Source of the DNA: Qipengyuania sp. ABI-127-1
Lineage (GTDB): Bacteria; Pseudomonadota; Alphaproteobacteria; Sphingomonadales; Sphingomonadaceae
Direction: 5' to 3'
DNA: 64,000 nt
Assembly: GCA_022953095.1 (NCBI GenBank)
Contig: JALJCR010000002.1
Location: 62,001-126,000 of the forward strand
Shown here piece by piece: positions 37,815 to 45,767 of this stretch. The notes under the pieces were generated by a model, which was given only the letters and a program-made list of their open reading frames with translations, was not told where the DNA came from and ran no database searches. Within the stretch, counting starts at the first letter, position 1. The number at the start of each line of letters is the position of its first letter. A program made the position numbers and the translations under genes.

Positions 37815-37892
37815 GGCACCGGCCCGCTCCCCCTCCCGGCCACCCATGGCACTATCCTGTTGGGTGGCCGGGAGGGGGAGCGGGCCGGTGCC
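37815..37892. repeat. 32-bp perfect inverted repeat between valS and mlaE
   Basis: The left arm 37815-37846 (beginning GGCACCGGCCCGCTCC) is exactly complementary to the right arm 37861-37892 (ending GGAGCGGGCCGGTGCC) with a 14-base loop, TGGCACTATCCTGT. It starts 27 bases upstream of the valS ATG and ends 113 bases before mlaE. The arms are strongly purine/pyrimidine biased (CTCCCCCTCCCGGCC). It is too long for a normal terminator and resembles a dispersed palindromic element or MITE remnant. As RNA it would fold in either leader. Confidence 0.9.
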
Positions 37893-38004
37893 GGAAATTT
37901 GATAGCAAGCCCATGCCAGCGCCCATGCTGCGATGCAACGTTGCAGGTGATCCGGATCGATCATCGCTTGGCAAGCGCCTGATTTCCCCGCATACCGCGC
38001 CGCG

Positions 38005-39117
38005 ATGGGTGGTATTGCCGAATACGAATTGGTCGAGGGGGACGACGGGGGCACGGTGCTGGTGCTGTCCGGCCCCTATCTGGTGTCCACCATCGGCGCG
38101 ATCGACCAGGATTTGCGCACGCTCGAAGGGCCGATCGCCAGAATCGATCTGGCTGGGGTGAACGAAATCGACACGGTGGGAGCATGGACGGCGACCAGCC
38201 TTTCCGCCACGCATGAGGCGGAGATCGCCGGAGCGAGCGAGCGGGCCGAACGCCTGATCGAGGCCTTGAAGAATGTGCGCGCGGAAGAGGAAATCGCCGC
38301 GCCGCGCCTGCCGGTATGGGAGCGCGTGCCGCAGGCCATGGGCGAAAAGATGTTCGATGCGCGCAAGGGCGTGTACGGCGTGGTCGGCTTTCTCGGTGCA
38401 TTGCTCGTGGCGTTTGCCAGCCTGATGCGTCATCCGAGCCGGTTCCGCTGGCTCGCGCTCGTCCGTCAGCTCGAACTGGTGGGCGTGTCGGCGCTGCCGA
38501 TCATCGGCCTGATGAGCTTCCTGATCGGCATCGTGATCGCGCAGCAGGGTGCGGTACAGCTTGCCCAGTTCGGGGCGGAGACGCTGACCGTCAATCTGGT
38601 CGGGCGGATCACCCTGCGCGAACTGGGCGTGCTGATGACCGCGATCATGGTCGCGGGCCGTTCGGGCAGCGCCTTCGCCGCCCAGATCGGGACCATGCGG
38701 CTGACCGAGGAAGTCGATGCGATGCAGACCATCGGCATTTCACCGATGGAAGCGCTGGTCGTCCCGCGCATCCTCGCCGCAATCCTGATGATGCCGCTGC
38801 TGGGCTTCTATTCCGCCGGCGTCGCGATCATCGGCGGGGCCTTTGTGGGCCAGTTCATGCTGGGAATACCCTTCTGGACGTTCCTTTCCCGCATTCAGGA
38901 CGTGGTGCCGATTTACGATCTGTGGGTCGGCCTGATCAAGGCGCCGGTCTTCGGCCTGATCGTGGCCCTGGCGGGTTGCTATCATGGCATGAACGTCAAG
39001 GGGAATTCCGAAGAGGTCGGCCTGCGCACCACCATGGCGGTGGTCACCGGCATCTTCGCGGTGATCGTGATCGACGCCTTCTTCGCCGTGTTCTTCACCG
39101 AGATCGGGTGGGGCTGA
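38005..39117 (+). CDS. mlaE: Mla ABC permease MlaE with N-terminal STAS domain
   Basis: A 370-residue permease of the MCE-type phospholipid transporter that moves lipids between inner and outer membrane to keep outer-membrane asymmetry. Residues 1-95 form a STAS domain (VLVLSGPYLVSTIGAIDQDL, IDLAGVNEIDTVGAW) equivalent to E. coli MlaB, fused here to MlaE. The permease domain then shows the MlaE pattern FLIGIVIAQQGAVQLAQFGA, RELGVLMTAIMVAGRSGSAFAAQIGTM split across two motifs, and five to six helices. It overlaps mlaF by one base (TGATG), so translation is coupled. Confidence 0.92.
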   Translation: MGGIAEYELVEGDDGGTVLVLSGPYLVSTIGAIDQDLRTLEGPIARIDLAGVNEIDTVGAWTATSLSATHEAEIAGASERAERLIEALKNVRAEEEIAAPRLPVWERVPQAMGEKMFDARKGVYGVVGFLGALLVAFASLMRHPSRFRWLALVRQLELVGVSALPIIGLMSFLIGIVIAQQGAVQLAQFGAETLTVNLVGRITLRELGVLMTAIMVAGRSGSAFAAQIGTMRLTEEVDAMQTIGISPMEALVVPRILAAILMMPLLGFYSAGVAIIGGAFVGQFMLGIPFWTFLSRIQDVVPIYDLWVGLIKAPVFGLIVALAGCYHGMNVKGNSEEVGLRTTMAVVTGIFAVIVIDAFFAVFFTEIGWG

Positions 39118-40019
39118 TGGCACAGGATGAAACCGGGCGCGAACTGGGCCGCCACGAACGCTATCGCGGCGAATATCCGATCATTGTCGAAGGACTGAAG
39201 ACGGCTTTCGGCCCGCAGGTCGTCCATCAGGACCTCGATCTCAAGGTCAGGCGCGGCGAAATTCTCGGCGTGGTCGGCGGTTCGGGAACGGGCAAATCGG
39301 TGCTGATGCGCGCGATCATTGGGCTGCAGCGCCCCACCGAAGGCGAAGTCAGCGTGTTCGGGCGCTCGATCGCCGGGAGCGATCCGCAGCGGGAGATCGG
39401 CATTCGCAGTCGCTGGGGCGTTCTGTTCCAGGGCGGGGCGCTGTTCAGCACGTTGACGGTGGGCGAAAACGTCGAAGTGCCCCTGAAGCAGTTCTATCCC
39501 GACATCGAACCCGAACTGCGCCACGAAATCGCGCGCTACAAGGTGGTGCTCTCGGGCCTGCCGGAAGAAGCGGTCAGCAAATACCCTTCCGAGCTGTCCG
39601 GCGGCATGAAGAAGCGCGCCGGTCTCGCGCGGGCGCTGGCGCTCGATCCCGAACTGCTGTTTCTGGACGAACCGACCGCCGGGCTCGACCCGATCGGCGC
39701 CGCGGCGTTCGACCGGCTGACCCTGGAACTGAAGGAAACGCTGGGCCTGACCGTGTTCCTCATCACGCACGATCTCGATACGCTGCACGAGATCTGCGAC
39801 CGGGTGGCGGTGATCGCCGACAAGAAAGTCATCGCAGTCGATACGGTCCCCAATCTGATGGAACTCGATCACCCGTGGATCCAGGAATATTTCAACGGAC
39901 CGCGCGGGCGCGCCGCGCTGACCGCGCAGGCGCTCGACGAATTGCGCAAGCACATGGACGAGCCCGTGGCGGCACATGCGGTCAAAGCGTTGGACAAACC
40001 GCCTGCGGGCAAGGCATAG
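39117..40019 (+). CDS. mlaF: Mla ABC transporter ATPase MlaF
   Basis: A 300-residue cytosolic ATPase of the Mla transporter. Walker A is GGSGTGKS (near 56-63), the Q-loop lies in WGVLFQGGALFSTLTV, the ABC signature is LSGGMKKRAGLARALA and Walker B is LLFLDEPTAGLDP, followed by the His-switch LITHDLDTL. The MlaF hallmark GGMKKR replaces the usual GGQQQR. The C-terminal 45 residues (ALTAQALDELRKHMDE) form a tail like the one that contacts MlaB in E. coli. The ATG at 39117 overlaps the mlaE stop. It ends 10 bases before mlaD. Confidence 0.95.
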   Translation: MAQDETGRELGRHERYRGEYPIIVEGLKTAFGPQVVHQDLDLKVRRGEILGVVGGSGTGKSVLMRAIIGLQRPTEGEVSVFGRSIAGSDPQREIGIRSRWGVLFQGGALFSTLTVGENVEVPLKQFYPDIEPELRHEIARYKVVLSGLPEEAVSKYPSELSGGMKKRAGLARALALDPELLFLDEPTAGLDPIGAAAFDRLTLELKETLGLTVFLITHDLDTLHEICDRVAVIADKKVIAVDTVPNLMELDHPWIQEYFNGPRGRAALTAQALDELRKHMDEPVAAHAVKALDKPPAGKA

Positions 40020-40029
40020 GGCGAAACCA

Positions 40030-40980
40030 ATGGAAACGCGGGCAAATCACGTTTGGGTGGGGGCGGTTACACTGCTGATCCTCGGCGCGCTCGCGCTGTT
40101 CATCGTCTGGCTCGCGCGGCTCGGCGGCGGGGCGCAGAACGAATACGACATCTTCTTCAAGCAATCGGTCGCCGGGCTCGCCAATGGCAGCTCGGTCGAT
40201 TTCGCCGGCGTTCCGGTGGGGCAGGTGAACGAGATCGTGCTGTGGGACAAGGATCCCGAATTCGTCCGCGTGCGGATCAAGGTGAAGGAAAGCGTGCCCA
40301 TTCTGGTCGGCACCACGGCCACGATCCAGGGCAGCTTTACCGGCGTTTCGACAATTACGCTCGATGGCGCGCGCAGCGGTGCTCCGCCGATTTCCTGCGA
40401 GACGACCGCCTGCACCGAAGGTGTGCCGATCATCCCGCCGACGACGGGCGGCGGTTTCGGTGCCGTGCTCGCCAATGCGCCCCTGTTGCTCGAACGCCTG
40501 GCCACTCTGACCGAGCGGTTGACGATGCTGCTGAGCGATCGCAACCAGGAAGAAATATCGCAGATACTCGCCAACACCAATGCGGCAAGCGCGGGCTTCG
40601 CGGCGGCGGCACCGCAGATGGAGCGGACCATGGCCGAATTGCAGGTGACGCTGCGCGAAGCGAGCGAGGCACTCGACCAGTTCGAACAGGTCACCGCCAC
40701 GACCGATCGCATCCTCAACGAGGAAGGCGAGGCCATCGCCAAGGATCTGCGGGCAACGCTCAAATCGGCGAGCGGCGCAGCCAAGGCGCTCGAGGACACG
40801 TTGAACGATGCGCGGCCTGCCACAAAACAGCTCACCGAAAGCACGCTTCCCGCAGCCGAAGCCACGCTGAAGGACCTGCGCGCCACCAGCAAGGCCTTGC
40901 GGGGCGTGACCGAAAAGCTCGACGAGCAGGGGGCGGGCGCGCTGCTTTCGAACCAGCCGCTGCCCGATTACAAGCCGTGA
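40030..40980 (+). CDS. mlaD: Mla MCE-domain substrate-binding protein MlaD
   Basis: A 316-residue periplasmic lipid-binding protein anchored by one N-terminal helix (WVGAVTLLILGALALFIVWL). An MCE domain (about 35-120: YDIFFKQSVAGLANGSSVDF, GVPVGQVNEI, GSFTGVSTITLDG) forms the hexameric lipid channel. After it lies a long helical region (about 160-300) with heptad-like repeats, much longer than E. coli MlaD (183 residues), which suggests a needle or coiled-coil extension into the periplasm as in other long MCE proteins. The ATG at 40030 gives a clean anchor start. Confidence 0.92.
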   Translation: METRANHVWVGAVTLLILGALALFIVWLARLGGGAQNEYDIFFKQSVAGLANGSSVDFAGVPVGQVNEIVLWDKDPEFVRVRIKVKESVPILVGTTATIQGSFTGVSTITLDGARSGAPPISCETTACTEGVPIIPPTTGGGFGAVLANAPLLLERLATLTERLTMLLSDRNQEEISQILANTNAASAGFAAAAPQMERTMAELQVTLREASEALDQFEQVTATTDRILNEEGEAIAKDLRATLKSASGAAKALEDTLNDARPATKQLTESTLPAAEATLKDLRATSKALRGVTEKLDEQGAGALLSNQPLPDYKP

Positions 40981-40991
40981 GAGGCACAAGC

Positions 40992-41576
40992 ATGAACAGC
41001 ACCATCAAACTCGCTGCGCTGGCTCCGGCCCTGTTGCTGGGCGGTTGCCTCAGTCTGGGCGGCGAAGTCCCCGACAGCCTGTTGACCCTCACCCCCACCG
41101 CATCGGCGCCCGCCGGGTCCGGCGGTGGCGAAGCGCGGGAAGGGGCGCTGATCATCGCGGAATTCGAAGTGCCCAAGGCGCTCGATGTCACCCGCGTACC
41201 GGTGCAGGTCACCGATACGCAGATGGCCTATCTTCAGGACGCGGTATGGGTTGAACGCCCCGCACGCCTGTTCGGTCGTCTGGTCGCCGAAACCATCCGC
41301 ACGCGGTCGAACCGCATTGTCGTCGATGGCGACGATCCGGGGGTGGGTGCAAGCGACCGGCTGCACGGTTCGCTGCGCGCCTTCGGCTACGATGCGCGCA
41401 CGCGCGAAGCGGTGGTTACGCTCGATGCCGTCCGTAATCGCAGCGACTCTGCAGTGAGCACCCGCCGCTTCGAGGCCCGGGTGCCGGTCGCCGCTCCGGA
41501 AACGGCATTTGTGGGTCCGGCGCTCAACGAAGCAGCCAACGATGTGGCCGGACAGGTCGCCGACTGGTTGAACTGA
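40992..41576 (+). CDS. ABC-type transport auxiliary lipoprotein (PqiC/MlaA-partner type)
   Basis: A 194-residue outer-membrane lipoprotein. The signal peptide ends in the lipobox LLGGC with lipidated Cys19. The body (FEVPKALDVTRVPVQVTDTQ, VERPARLFGRLVAETI) matches the ABC-transport auxiliary component family related to PqiC/YmbA. These lipoproteins cap MCE-type transporters at the outer membrane. It starts 11 bases after mlaD and completes a four-gene operon lacking mlaC and mlaA. Confidence 0.87.
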   Translation: MNSTIKLAALAPALLLGGCLSLGGEVPDSLLTLTPTASAPAGSGGGEAREGALIIAEFEVPKALDVTRVPVQVTDTQMAYLQDAVWVERPARLFGRLVAETIRTRSNRIVVDGDDPGVGASDRLHGSLRAFGYDARTREAVVTLDAVRNRSDSAVSTRRFEARVPVAAPETAFVGPALNEAANDVAGQVADWLN

Positions 41577-41582
41577 ATCCGG

Positions 41583-42293
41583 TCAACCGCGCGCCAGCCG
41601 CGCGAATTCCATCGCCTTGAGGAAACTGTCGAGCCGCTTTGCACGGCGGTCGGCGGCTTCCTCGTCTTCGCCCCATTGCTCGACCTGCCAGTCTTCCTCC
41701 AGATTGGCGGCGGCCCAGAGCTGCTCGCCATCGGCATCGTCTTCCAGCGCGGCGAGGCCGATGCAGAGCGAGGCGGCGAGCGAGGTAAGCTGTTCGAGTG
41801 CCGTGAGAGCGAAGTGGTCGTGACTGTCGAGGCGCATCTTCAGGCGATCCACCGTCTCGGGCGTATGCGGCCGCGCTACGACGCCGCTCACGCGCTCAAG
41901 TTTCACCCCTTCGCGCAATTCCAGTGCTTCGACGAGCGGGTCCCATACCTTGCGCTGGCGGTGCCACAGCGGCTCGTCGGGGTCGGCGCGGTAGCATAGC
42001 GTGTCGGTTTCGGCATAGCGCAGCAGCTTGGCCACGATGTCGGCGCGGGTGGCCGGGACGACGTCGAGCGCGTAATCGGTCATGTCGCGCAGGGCGAAGC
42101 GGGCAGGGTCGATCGTGTCGCCCTGTCCGGCCCATTCCGCAGCCAGTGACTCGGCCAGGCCTTTCGACCTGACAAGCTGCGGATCGCCGCCCTGCGTCTT
42201 GATCGGCCGTCCGTCGAGCGCGACATGGTAGGCCGAGCCGGACTGTTCGACCGACACGCTCTTGTAGAATCGCTTCACGCGCGGCTGCTCCAC
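41583..42293 (-). CDS. ATP12 family F1-ATPase assembly chaperone
   Basis: A 236-residue protein of the ATP12 family, which in mitochondria binds the F1 alpha subunit during ATP synthase assembly. Family stretches visible are VALDGRPIKTQGG, LAAEWAGQGDTIDP, MTDYALDVV, ETDTLCYRADPDEPLW and the Trp/Glu-rich C-terminus (LEEDWQVEQWGED). Alphaproteobacteria keep this gene. It is last in a run of six overlapping minus-strand genes, and its start overlaps the small membrane protein gene by 19 bases. Confidence 0.9.
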   Translation of the reverse strand: MEQPRVKRFYKSVSVEQSGSAYHVALDGRPIKTQGGDPQLVRSKGLAESLAAEWAGQGDTIDPARFALRDMTDYALDVVPATRADIVAKLLRYAETDTLCYRADPDEPLWHRQRKVWDPLVEALELREGVKLERVSGVVARPHTPETVDRLKMRLDSHDHFALTALEQLTSLAASLCIGLAALEDDADGEQLWAAANLEEDWQVEQWGEDEEAADRRAKRLDSFLKAMEFARLARG

Positions 42294-42484
42294 CGTTTGG
42301 CCAGAATGGTCGGCAGGATGAAGACGTCGAACGCGCCGAATGCAAGCAGCAGATAGCCGACCAGTTCGGGCAAGGGCAGGATCTCGCCAAGGACGAGCGC
42401 GCCGAGTATGCCCAGCACCACGCCCGACAATCGCACCGCTTGAATCAAGAAGAACCGCGCTTTCGCCGGATCATGCTGGTCCAC
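42275..42484 (-). CDS. Small two-helix membrane protein, unknown function
   Basis: A 69-residue protein with two hydrophobic helices (about 12-33 and 38-58) and charged ends (MDQHDPAKARFF and AKRWSSRA). It overlaps the HAD gene upstream by 14 bases and the ATP12 gene downstream by 19 bases, so it is translated within the same polycistronic unit. I know no function for it. A role in ATP synthase or membrane assembly is possible from its neighbour only. Confidence 0.78.
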   Translation of the reverse strand: MDQHDPAKARFFLIQAVRLSGVVLGILGALVLGEILPLPELVGYLLLAFGAFDVFILPTILAKRWSSRA

Positions 42485-43130
42485 GAATCATGTCTCCCAA
42501 TTGGCGGGCCGTGTCGGCCACCGCGCTAGCGCCCGTATCGAACAGTTCCTGCGGTTCGTGATAGCCCCAGGACACGCCGATGGCGCGGACACCGGCGGCA
42601 ACGGCCATTTCCATGTCGAAACTGGTATCGCCGATCATCACCGCCTCGTCTGGCGCAACCCCGGCATCGACCAGCGCCGCTTCGAGCATGGCGGGATGCG
42701 GCTTTGACGGGTGGCGGTCGGCCGTCTGCAGCGAAACGAAGCGGTGCTTGATGCCATGCGTGTCGAGACAGGCGTGAAGGCCCCGGTCGCTCTTGCCGGT
42801 TGCCACGGCGAGCAGCCGGTTCTCGGCATCGAGTTCCTCGATCAGCGCGCCGATCCCTTCGAACAACGGCTCTCGCAAGGCGCCCGACAGGCGCAGGTCG
42901 CGAAAGCCGATCTTGTAGGCTTCCACCACGGCCTGGCGTTCGTCGTCGCTCGCATCGGGGGCCAGTTCGCGCAGCGCGTAGGGCAGGCTGAGCCCGACCA
43001 TGCGCCGTACCTGCTGCCGGTCGGGCGCGACCAGACCGGCGCTGGCAAAGGCCCGCTCCATGGTCTGGCAAATCGCCGCCTGCCCGTCGACCAGCGTGCC
43101 ATCGCAATCGAAGACGACCAAGCGGGTCAT
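42471..43130 (-). CDS. HAD-IA family hydrolase (phosphoglycolate phosphatase-like)
   Basis: A 219-residue haloacid-dehalogenase phosphatase. Motif I is VVFDCDGTLVDG (nucleophile Asp8 and acid Asp10), motif II lies in LLAVATGKSDRG, and motifs III and IV are HPAMLEAALV preceded by Lys and VMIGDTSFDMEMA. The helical cap between residues 15 and 85 marks subclass I. Phosphoglycolate phosphatase or pyrophosphatase-like activity is usual, but the substrate is not determined. The ATG at 43130 overlaps the stop of the PaiB-like gene (ATGA). Confidence 0.88.
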   Translation of the reverse strand: MTRLVVFDCDGTLVDGQAAICQTMERAFASAGLVAPDRQQVRRMVGLSLPYALRELAPDASDDERQAVVEAYKIGFRDLRLSGALREPLFEGIGALIEELDAENRLLAVATGKSDRGLHACLDTHGIKHRFVSLQTADRHPSKPHPAMLEAALVDAGVAPDEAVMIGDTSFDMEMAVAAGVRAIGVSWGYHEPQELFDTGASAVADTARQLGDMIRGPA

Positions 43131-43732
43131 GCCGCCCGGTCTCGCATCCAGCAGGCCATGTCCGGATTGCCTTCCGCTTCGATATGATCGGCGAGCGCGC
43201 GCGCCACCGGGGCGGGTTTGTTCTGGCTCAGTTTCAGCGTGTCGCGCATCGCGGTGATAGAGAATTCGAAACCCACGATACCGCGCAACAACGCCCGGCG
43301 CGCGGGGTTCGACATTTTCGCCATCGTCCACGGTACGCCGCCAGTGCTAACCCGCGCCTCGTGCCGGTCCGACAGGTCGGAAACCAGTTGTTCGGTCCGG
43401 ACTTCGCCGAGCCGCGAAACCGTGCCATCGCATTCCAGAGCGACGTAATTCCAGGTCGGCACCTGATCGGCTGCATCGTACCATCGCGCCGAAACATAAG
43501 CGTCGGGGCCTTGCAGCACCAGCATCGCCTGCGCGCCGTGGAGGTGGCGCGTCAACGCATTCGGCCGCGCGAGGTGAAACAGGAGCTGCCCGGTTTCCGA
43601 TCTCAGGAGAGGGACATGCGCCGCGCGCGGACCATCCGGCGAATGGGCGAAAAGGGTGGCGAATGCCGACCCCTCAAGCAGGCGGTCGAGCAACGCGCCC
43701 GGATCGCCGCGAAACGCCGCATTCGGGTGCAT
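43127..43732 (-). CDS. PaiB-like FMN-binding protein
   Basis: A 201-residue FMN-binding split-barrel protein of the PaiB family, originally described as a negative regulator of sporulation and protease genes in Bacillus. Family stretches are HVPLLRSETGQLLFHLARPN, VPTWNYVALE and IVGFEFSITAMRDTLKLSQN-like segments. It probably binds FMN and acts as an oxidoreductase or flavin-linked regulator here. Regulatory function is not evident since it lacks a helix-turn-helix. It overlaps the neighbours on both sides (1 and 4 bases). Confidence 0.87.
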   Translation of the reverse strand: MHPNAAFRGDPGALLDRLLEGSAFATLFAHSPDGPRAAHVPLLRSETGQLLFHLARPNALTRHLHGAQAMLVLQGPDAYVSARWYDAADQVPTWNYVALECDGTVSRLGEVRTEQLVSDLSDRHEARVSTGGVPWTMAKMSNPARRALLRGIVGFEFSITAMRDTLKLSQNKPAPVARALADHIEAEGNPDMACWMRDRAA

Positions 43733-44856
43733 CAGCGCTTCGTTCCCGGCTTGCGGGGCTTTGCGCCAGCGCTGCCGCGGGCGCGACGCGGCGAACGCTG
43801 CGACTTGCGGAAATTCTTGGCGTGCTGGCGGGCCTGCTGTTTCTTTTCCTCGCGGCTCTTGGGCGGCGGATCGTCGCGCATCGGCGTTGCGTCGCTGGTG
43901 CTTTCCTCGAAACCGAGATGCTCCATCGAGCCTGCGAAATGCTCGGGCAGATCGGCCGTCACGTCGAGCTTGCCGCCATCGGGGCTGTCGATAATCAGGC
44001 GCCGTGCATGGAGGTGCATCTTGCGGCTGATCGCGCCGGTCAGGAAAGCGTCCCGGCCGCCATATTTGCCGTCGCCGACGATCGGATGACCCATCGCCGC
44101 GCAGTGAACGCGGAGCTGGTGGGTGCGGCCGGTCATGGGCTGCAGTTCGAGCCAGGCGGCCTTTTTGCCCACGCTATCGACCACGCGATATTTGGTCTTG
44201 GCCGGTTGACCGTCCTCGTGGTCGACATGCATCTTCTCGCCCCCCGATCCGGGCTGTTTGGCAAGCGGGGCTTCGATCACGCCTTCCCTGATATCGGGCA
44301 CGCCTATGACCAGCGCCCAATAGATCTTCTTGGCGCTGCGCCCGGAAAAGCGTTTGGAGAAGAAGGCCGCGCTGCCGGGCGTGCGGGCGACCAGCAACAC
44401 GCCCGACGTATCCTTGTCGAGCCGGTGGACAAGGCGCGGGCGCACGTCTTCTTCGCCCGGGGCAAAGGCATCGAGCAAGCCGTCGACGTGATTGAACGTA
44501 TTGGTCCCGCCCTGCGTCGCGAGACCGGGCGGCTTGTTCAGCACCAGTGCGCCCTTGGTCTGCTTGATGACCATGGCTTCGGCCTGCTCGATCTCGGCAG
44601 GTTTCAGCTCGCGCTTAGGCTTGGCTTTCTTATGCGGTGCGTCGCCCCCCGGAGGCACGCGAATTTGCTGACCTTGGGCAAGCCGGTCGTCGGGTTTCAC
44701 CCGCTTGCCGTCGACCCGGACCTGGCCCGTTCGCGCCCATTTGCTGACCGTGCCGAAGCCGATCTGCGGCAGGTGGCGCTTGAACCAGCGATCCACGCGA
44801 ATGCCGTCATCGTCCGCCGCCACGGTGAAGATGCGTACTTCGTCGGAGGTCTTCAT
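43732..44856 (-). CDS. RluA-family pseudouridine synthase (RluC type)
   Basis: A 374-residue 23S rRNA pseudouridine synthase. It has an N-terminal S4 domain (about 15-75, RVDRWFKRHLPQIGFGTVSK), a catalytic domain with RLVHRLDKDTSGVLLVART (nucleophile Asp), and GRTHQLRVHCAAMGHPIVGD. RluC modifies U955, U2504 and U2580 in E. coli. The C-terminal 55 residues are very basic (SREEKKQQARQHAKNFRKSQ onward), probably an RNA-binding extension. Its ATG overlaps crcB's stop (ATGA). A paralogue of RluD type is at 16202-17146. Confidence 0.9.
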   Translation of the reverse strand: MKTSDEVRIFTVAADDDGIRVDRWFKRHLPQIGFGTVSKWARTGQVRVDGKRVKPDDRLAQGQQIRVPPGGDAPHKKAKPKRELKPAEIEQAEAMVIKQTKGALVLNKPPGLATQGGTNTFNHVDGLLDAFAPGEEDVRPRLVHRLDKDTSGVLLVARTPGSAAFFSKRFSGRSAKKIYWALVIGVPDIREGVIEAPLAKQPGSGGEKMHVDHEDGQPAKTKYRVVDSVGKKAAWLELQPMTGRTHQLRVHCAAMGHPIVGDGKYGGRDAFLTGAISRKMHLHARRLIIDSPDGGKLDVTADLPEHFAGSMEHLGFEESTSDATPMRDDPPPKSREEKKQQARQHAKNFRKSQRSPRRARGSAGAKPRKPGTKR

Positions 44857-45263
44857 CCCACCATCCTCATCACGCCCAGGCCGACCATGAGGCCGGTGAT
44901 GCCGAGCGCGATCGACAGAATCGCATAGAGCAGGGCGAAGAGATACTGCCCGCGCTGGAGCAGCATCACCATTTCCAGGCTGAAGGCGCTGAAAGTGGTG
45001 AAGCCGCCGAGCAGGCCGATCCCCAGCAGCAGCCGCAATTGTTCGCTGTCCCCGCTACCGCCGCGGGCCAGCCACCCGGCGAGAAACCCCATGGCGAGGC
45101 TGCCGATGGCATTGGCGGCGAGCGTGGCGAAGGGGAATGCCGTGACCATGGGGGCACCGAGCCAGTTGGTCATCGATCGGCCCAGCAGCCAGCGCAGGAC
45201 GGCGCCGACTCCGCCGCCAAGAAAGACGTGCAGTGCGGCGATAAATGGAGTAAAGGAGGACAT
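44853..45263 (-). CDS. crcB: Fluoride ion channel CrcB (Fluc)
   Basis: A 136-residue four-helix membrane protein that exports fluoride as a dual-topology dimer. Motifs are GGGVGAVLRWLLG in helix 1, NAIGSLAMGFLAGW in helix 2 and GFTTFSAFSLEM in helix 3, the last holding the conserved Phe and Thr/Ser of the pore. It leads the six-gene overlapping minus-strand unit. I saw no fluoride riboswitch in the 216 bases between it and rpsU, although a search with a covariance model would be needed to exclude one. Confidence 0.92.
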   Translation of the reverse strand: MSSFTPFIAALHVFLGGGVGAVLRWLLGRSMTNWLGAPMVTAFPFATLAANAIGSLAMGFLAGWLARGGSGDSEQLRLLLGIGLLGGFTTFSAFSLEMVMLLQRGQYLFALLYAILSIALGITGLMVGLGVMRMVG

Positions 45264-45422
45264 CGTTGCTGCCCTTAGCCGCGAAATGCCCGGTCGTCAT
45301 CCCGATCTAGGTGGTTGCGACAAAGGCTTGCCATAGGCAGCGAGAATCCGTATGTGCGCCCCCGTTCGAGCCGATCCGGAACGGATTCGGCGCGTTTTTC
45401 GTTCTCTTGGCGAAACCGTTTC

Positions 45423-45459
45423 AAGGAGGCAAAACCCGCTGGTGCGGGCTCTGGCCCGC
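45423..45459 (+). promoter_or_regulatory. rpsU leader with mutually exclusive hairpins
   Basis: In the 57 bases before rpsU, CCCGC (45435-45439) can pair with GCGGG (45444-45448), while the overlapping GCGGGC (45444-45449) can instead pair with GCCCGC (45454-45459). Only one can form at a time. An unpaired AAGGAGG lies at 45423-45429 with no gene start nearby. This resembles an attenuator or translational switch. No ligand or protein can be named. Confidence 0.35.
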
Positions 45460-45479
45460 TTAGTGAGGTGTTTGAATTT

Positions 45480-45686
45480 ATGCAGATCATCGTTCGCGAT
45501 AACAATGTCGACCAGGCCCTGCGCGCGCTCAAGAAGAAGCTGCAGCGCGAAGGCGTGTATCGCGAAATGAAGCTGCGCCGCCACTATGAAAAGCCGAGCG
45601 AAAAGCGCGCCCGCGAGAAGGCTGCCGCCGTTCGCCGCGCCCGCAAGCTCGAGCGCAAGCGTATGGAGCGCGACGGCGCGAAGTAA
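45480..45686 (+). CDS. rpsU: 30S ribosomal protein S21
   Basis: A 68-residue ribosomal protein located on the 30S platform near the anti-Shine-Dalgarno region and needed for normal initiation. The sequence [20 protein letters not shown] and the Arg-rich [20 protein letters not shown] tail are typical. The ATG at 45480 is preceded by TGAGGTG, 12 bases before it. An in-frame upstream extension exists but is not part of S21. A short terminator follows. Confidence 0.95.
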   Translation: MQIIVRDNNVDQALRALKKKLQREGVYREMKLRRHYEKPSEKRAREKAAAVRRARKLERKRMERDGAK

Positions 45687-45721
45687 GTCGCTATTGCGGC
45701 TATAACCAAGCTAAGCCATGA

Positions 45722-45746
45722 GGGCGCGGAGCAATCCGCGCCCTTT
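45722..45746 (+). terminator. Terminator of rpsU
   Basis: GGGCGCGGA (45722-45730), loop GCAA and TCCGCGCCC (45735-45743) form a perfect 9-bp stem with a GNRA tetraloop, then TTTGCG. It lies 36 bases after the rpsU stop and 25 bases before the FKBP gene. Confidence 0.8.
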
Positions 45747-45767
45747 GCGTATCCGGAAGAGACATCC

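Noticed and set aside
44853..45479. Fluoride riboswitch before crcB
   Set aside because: The short gap between crcB and rpsU shows no convincing crcB-motif pseudoknot by eye, and rpsU leader hairpins read on the other strand.
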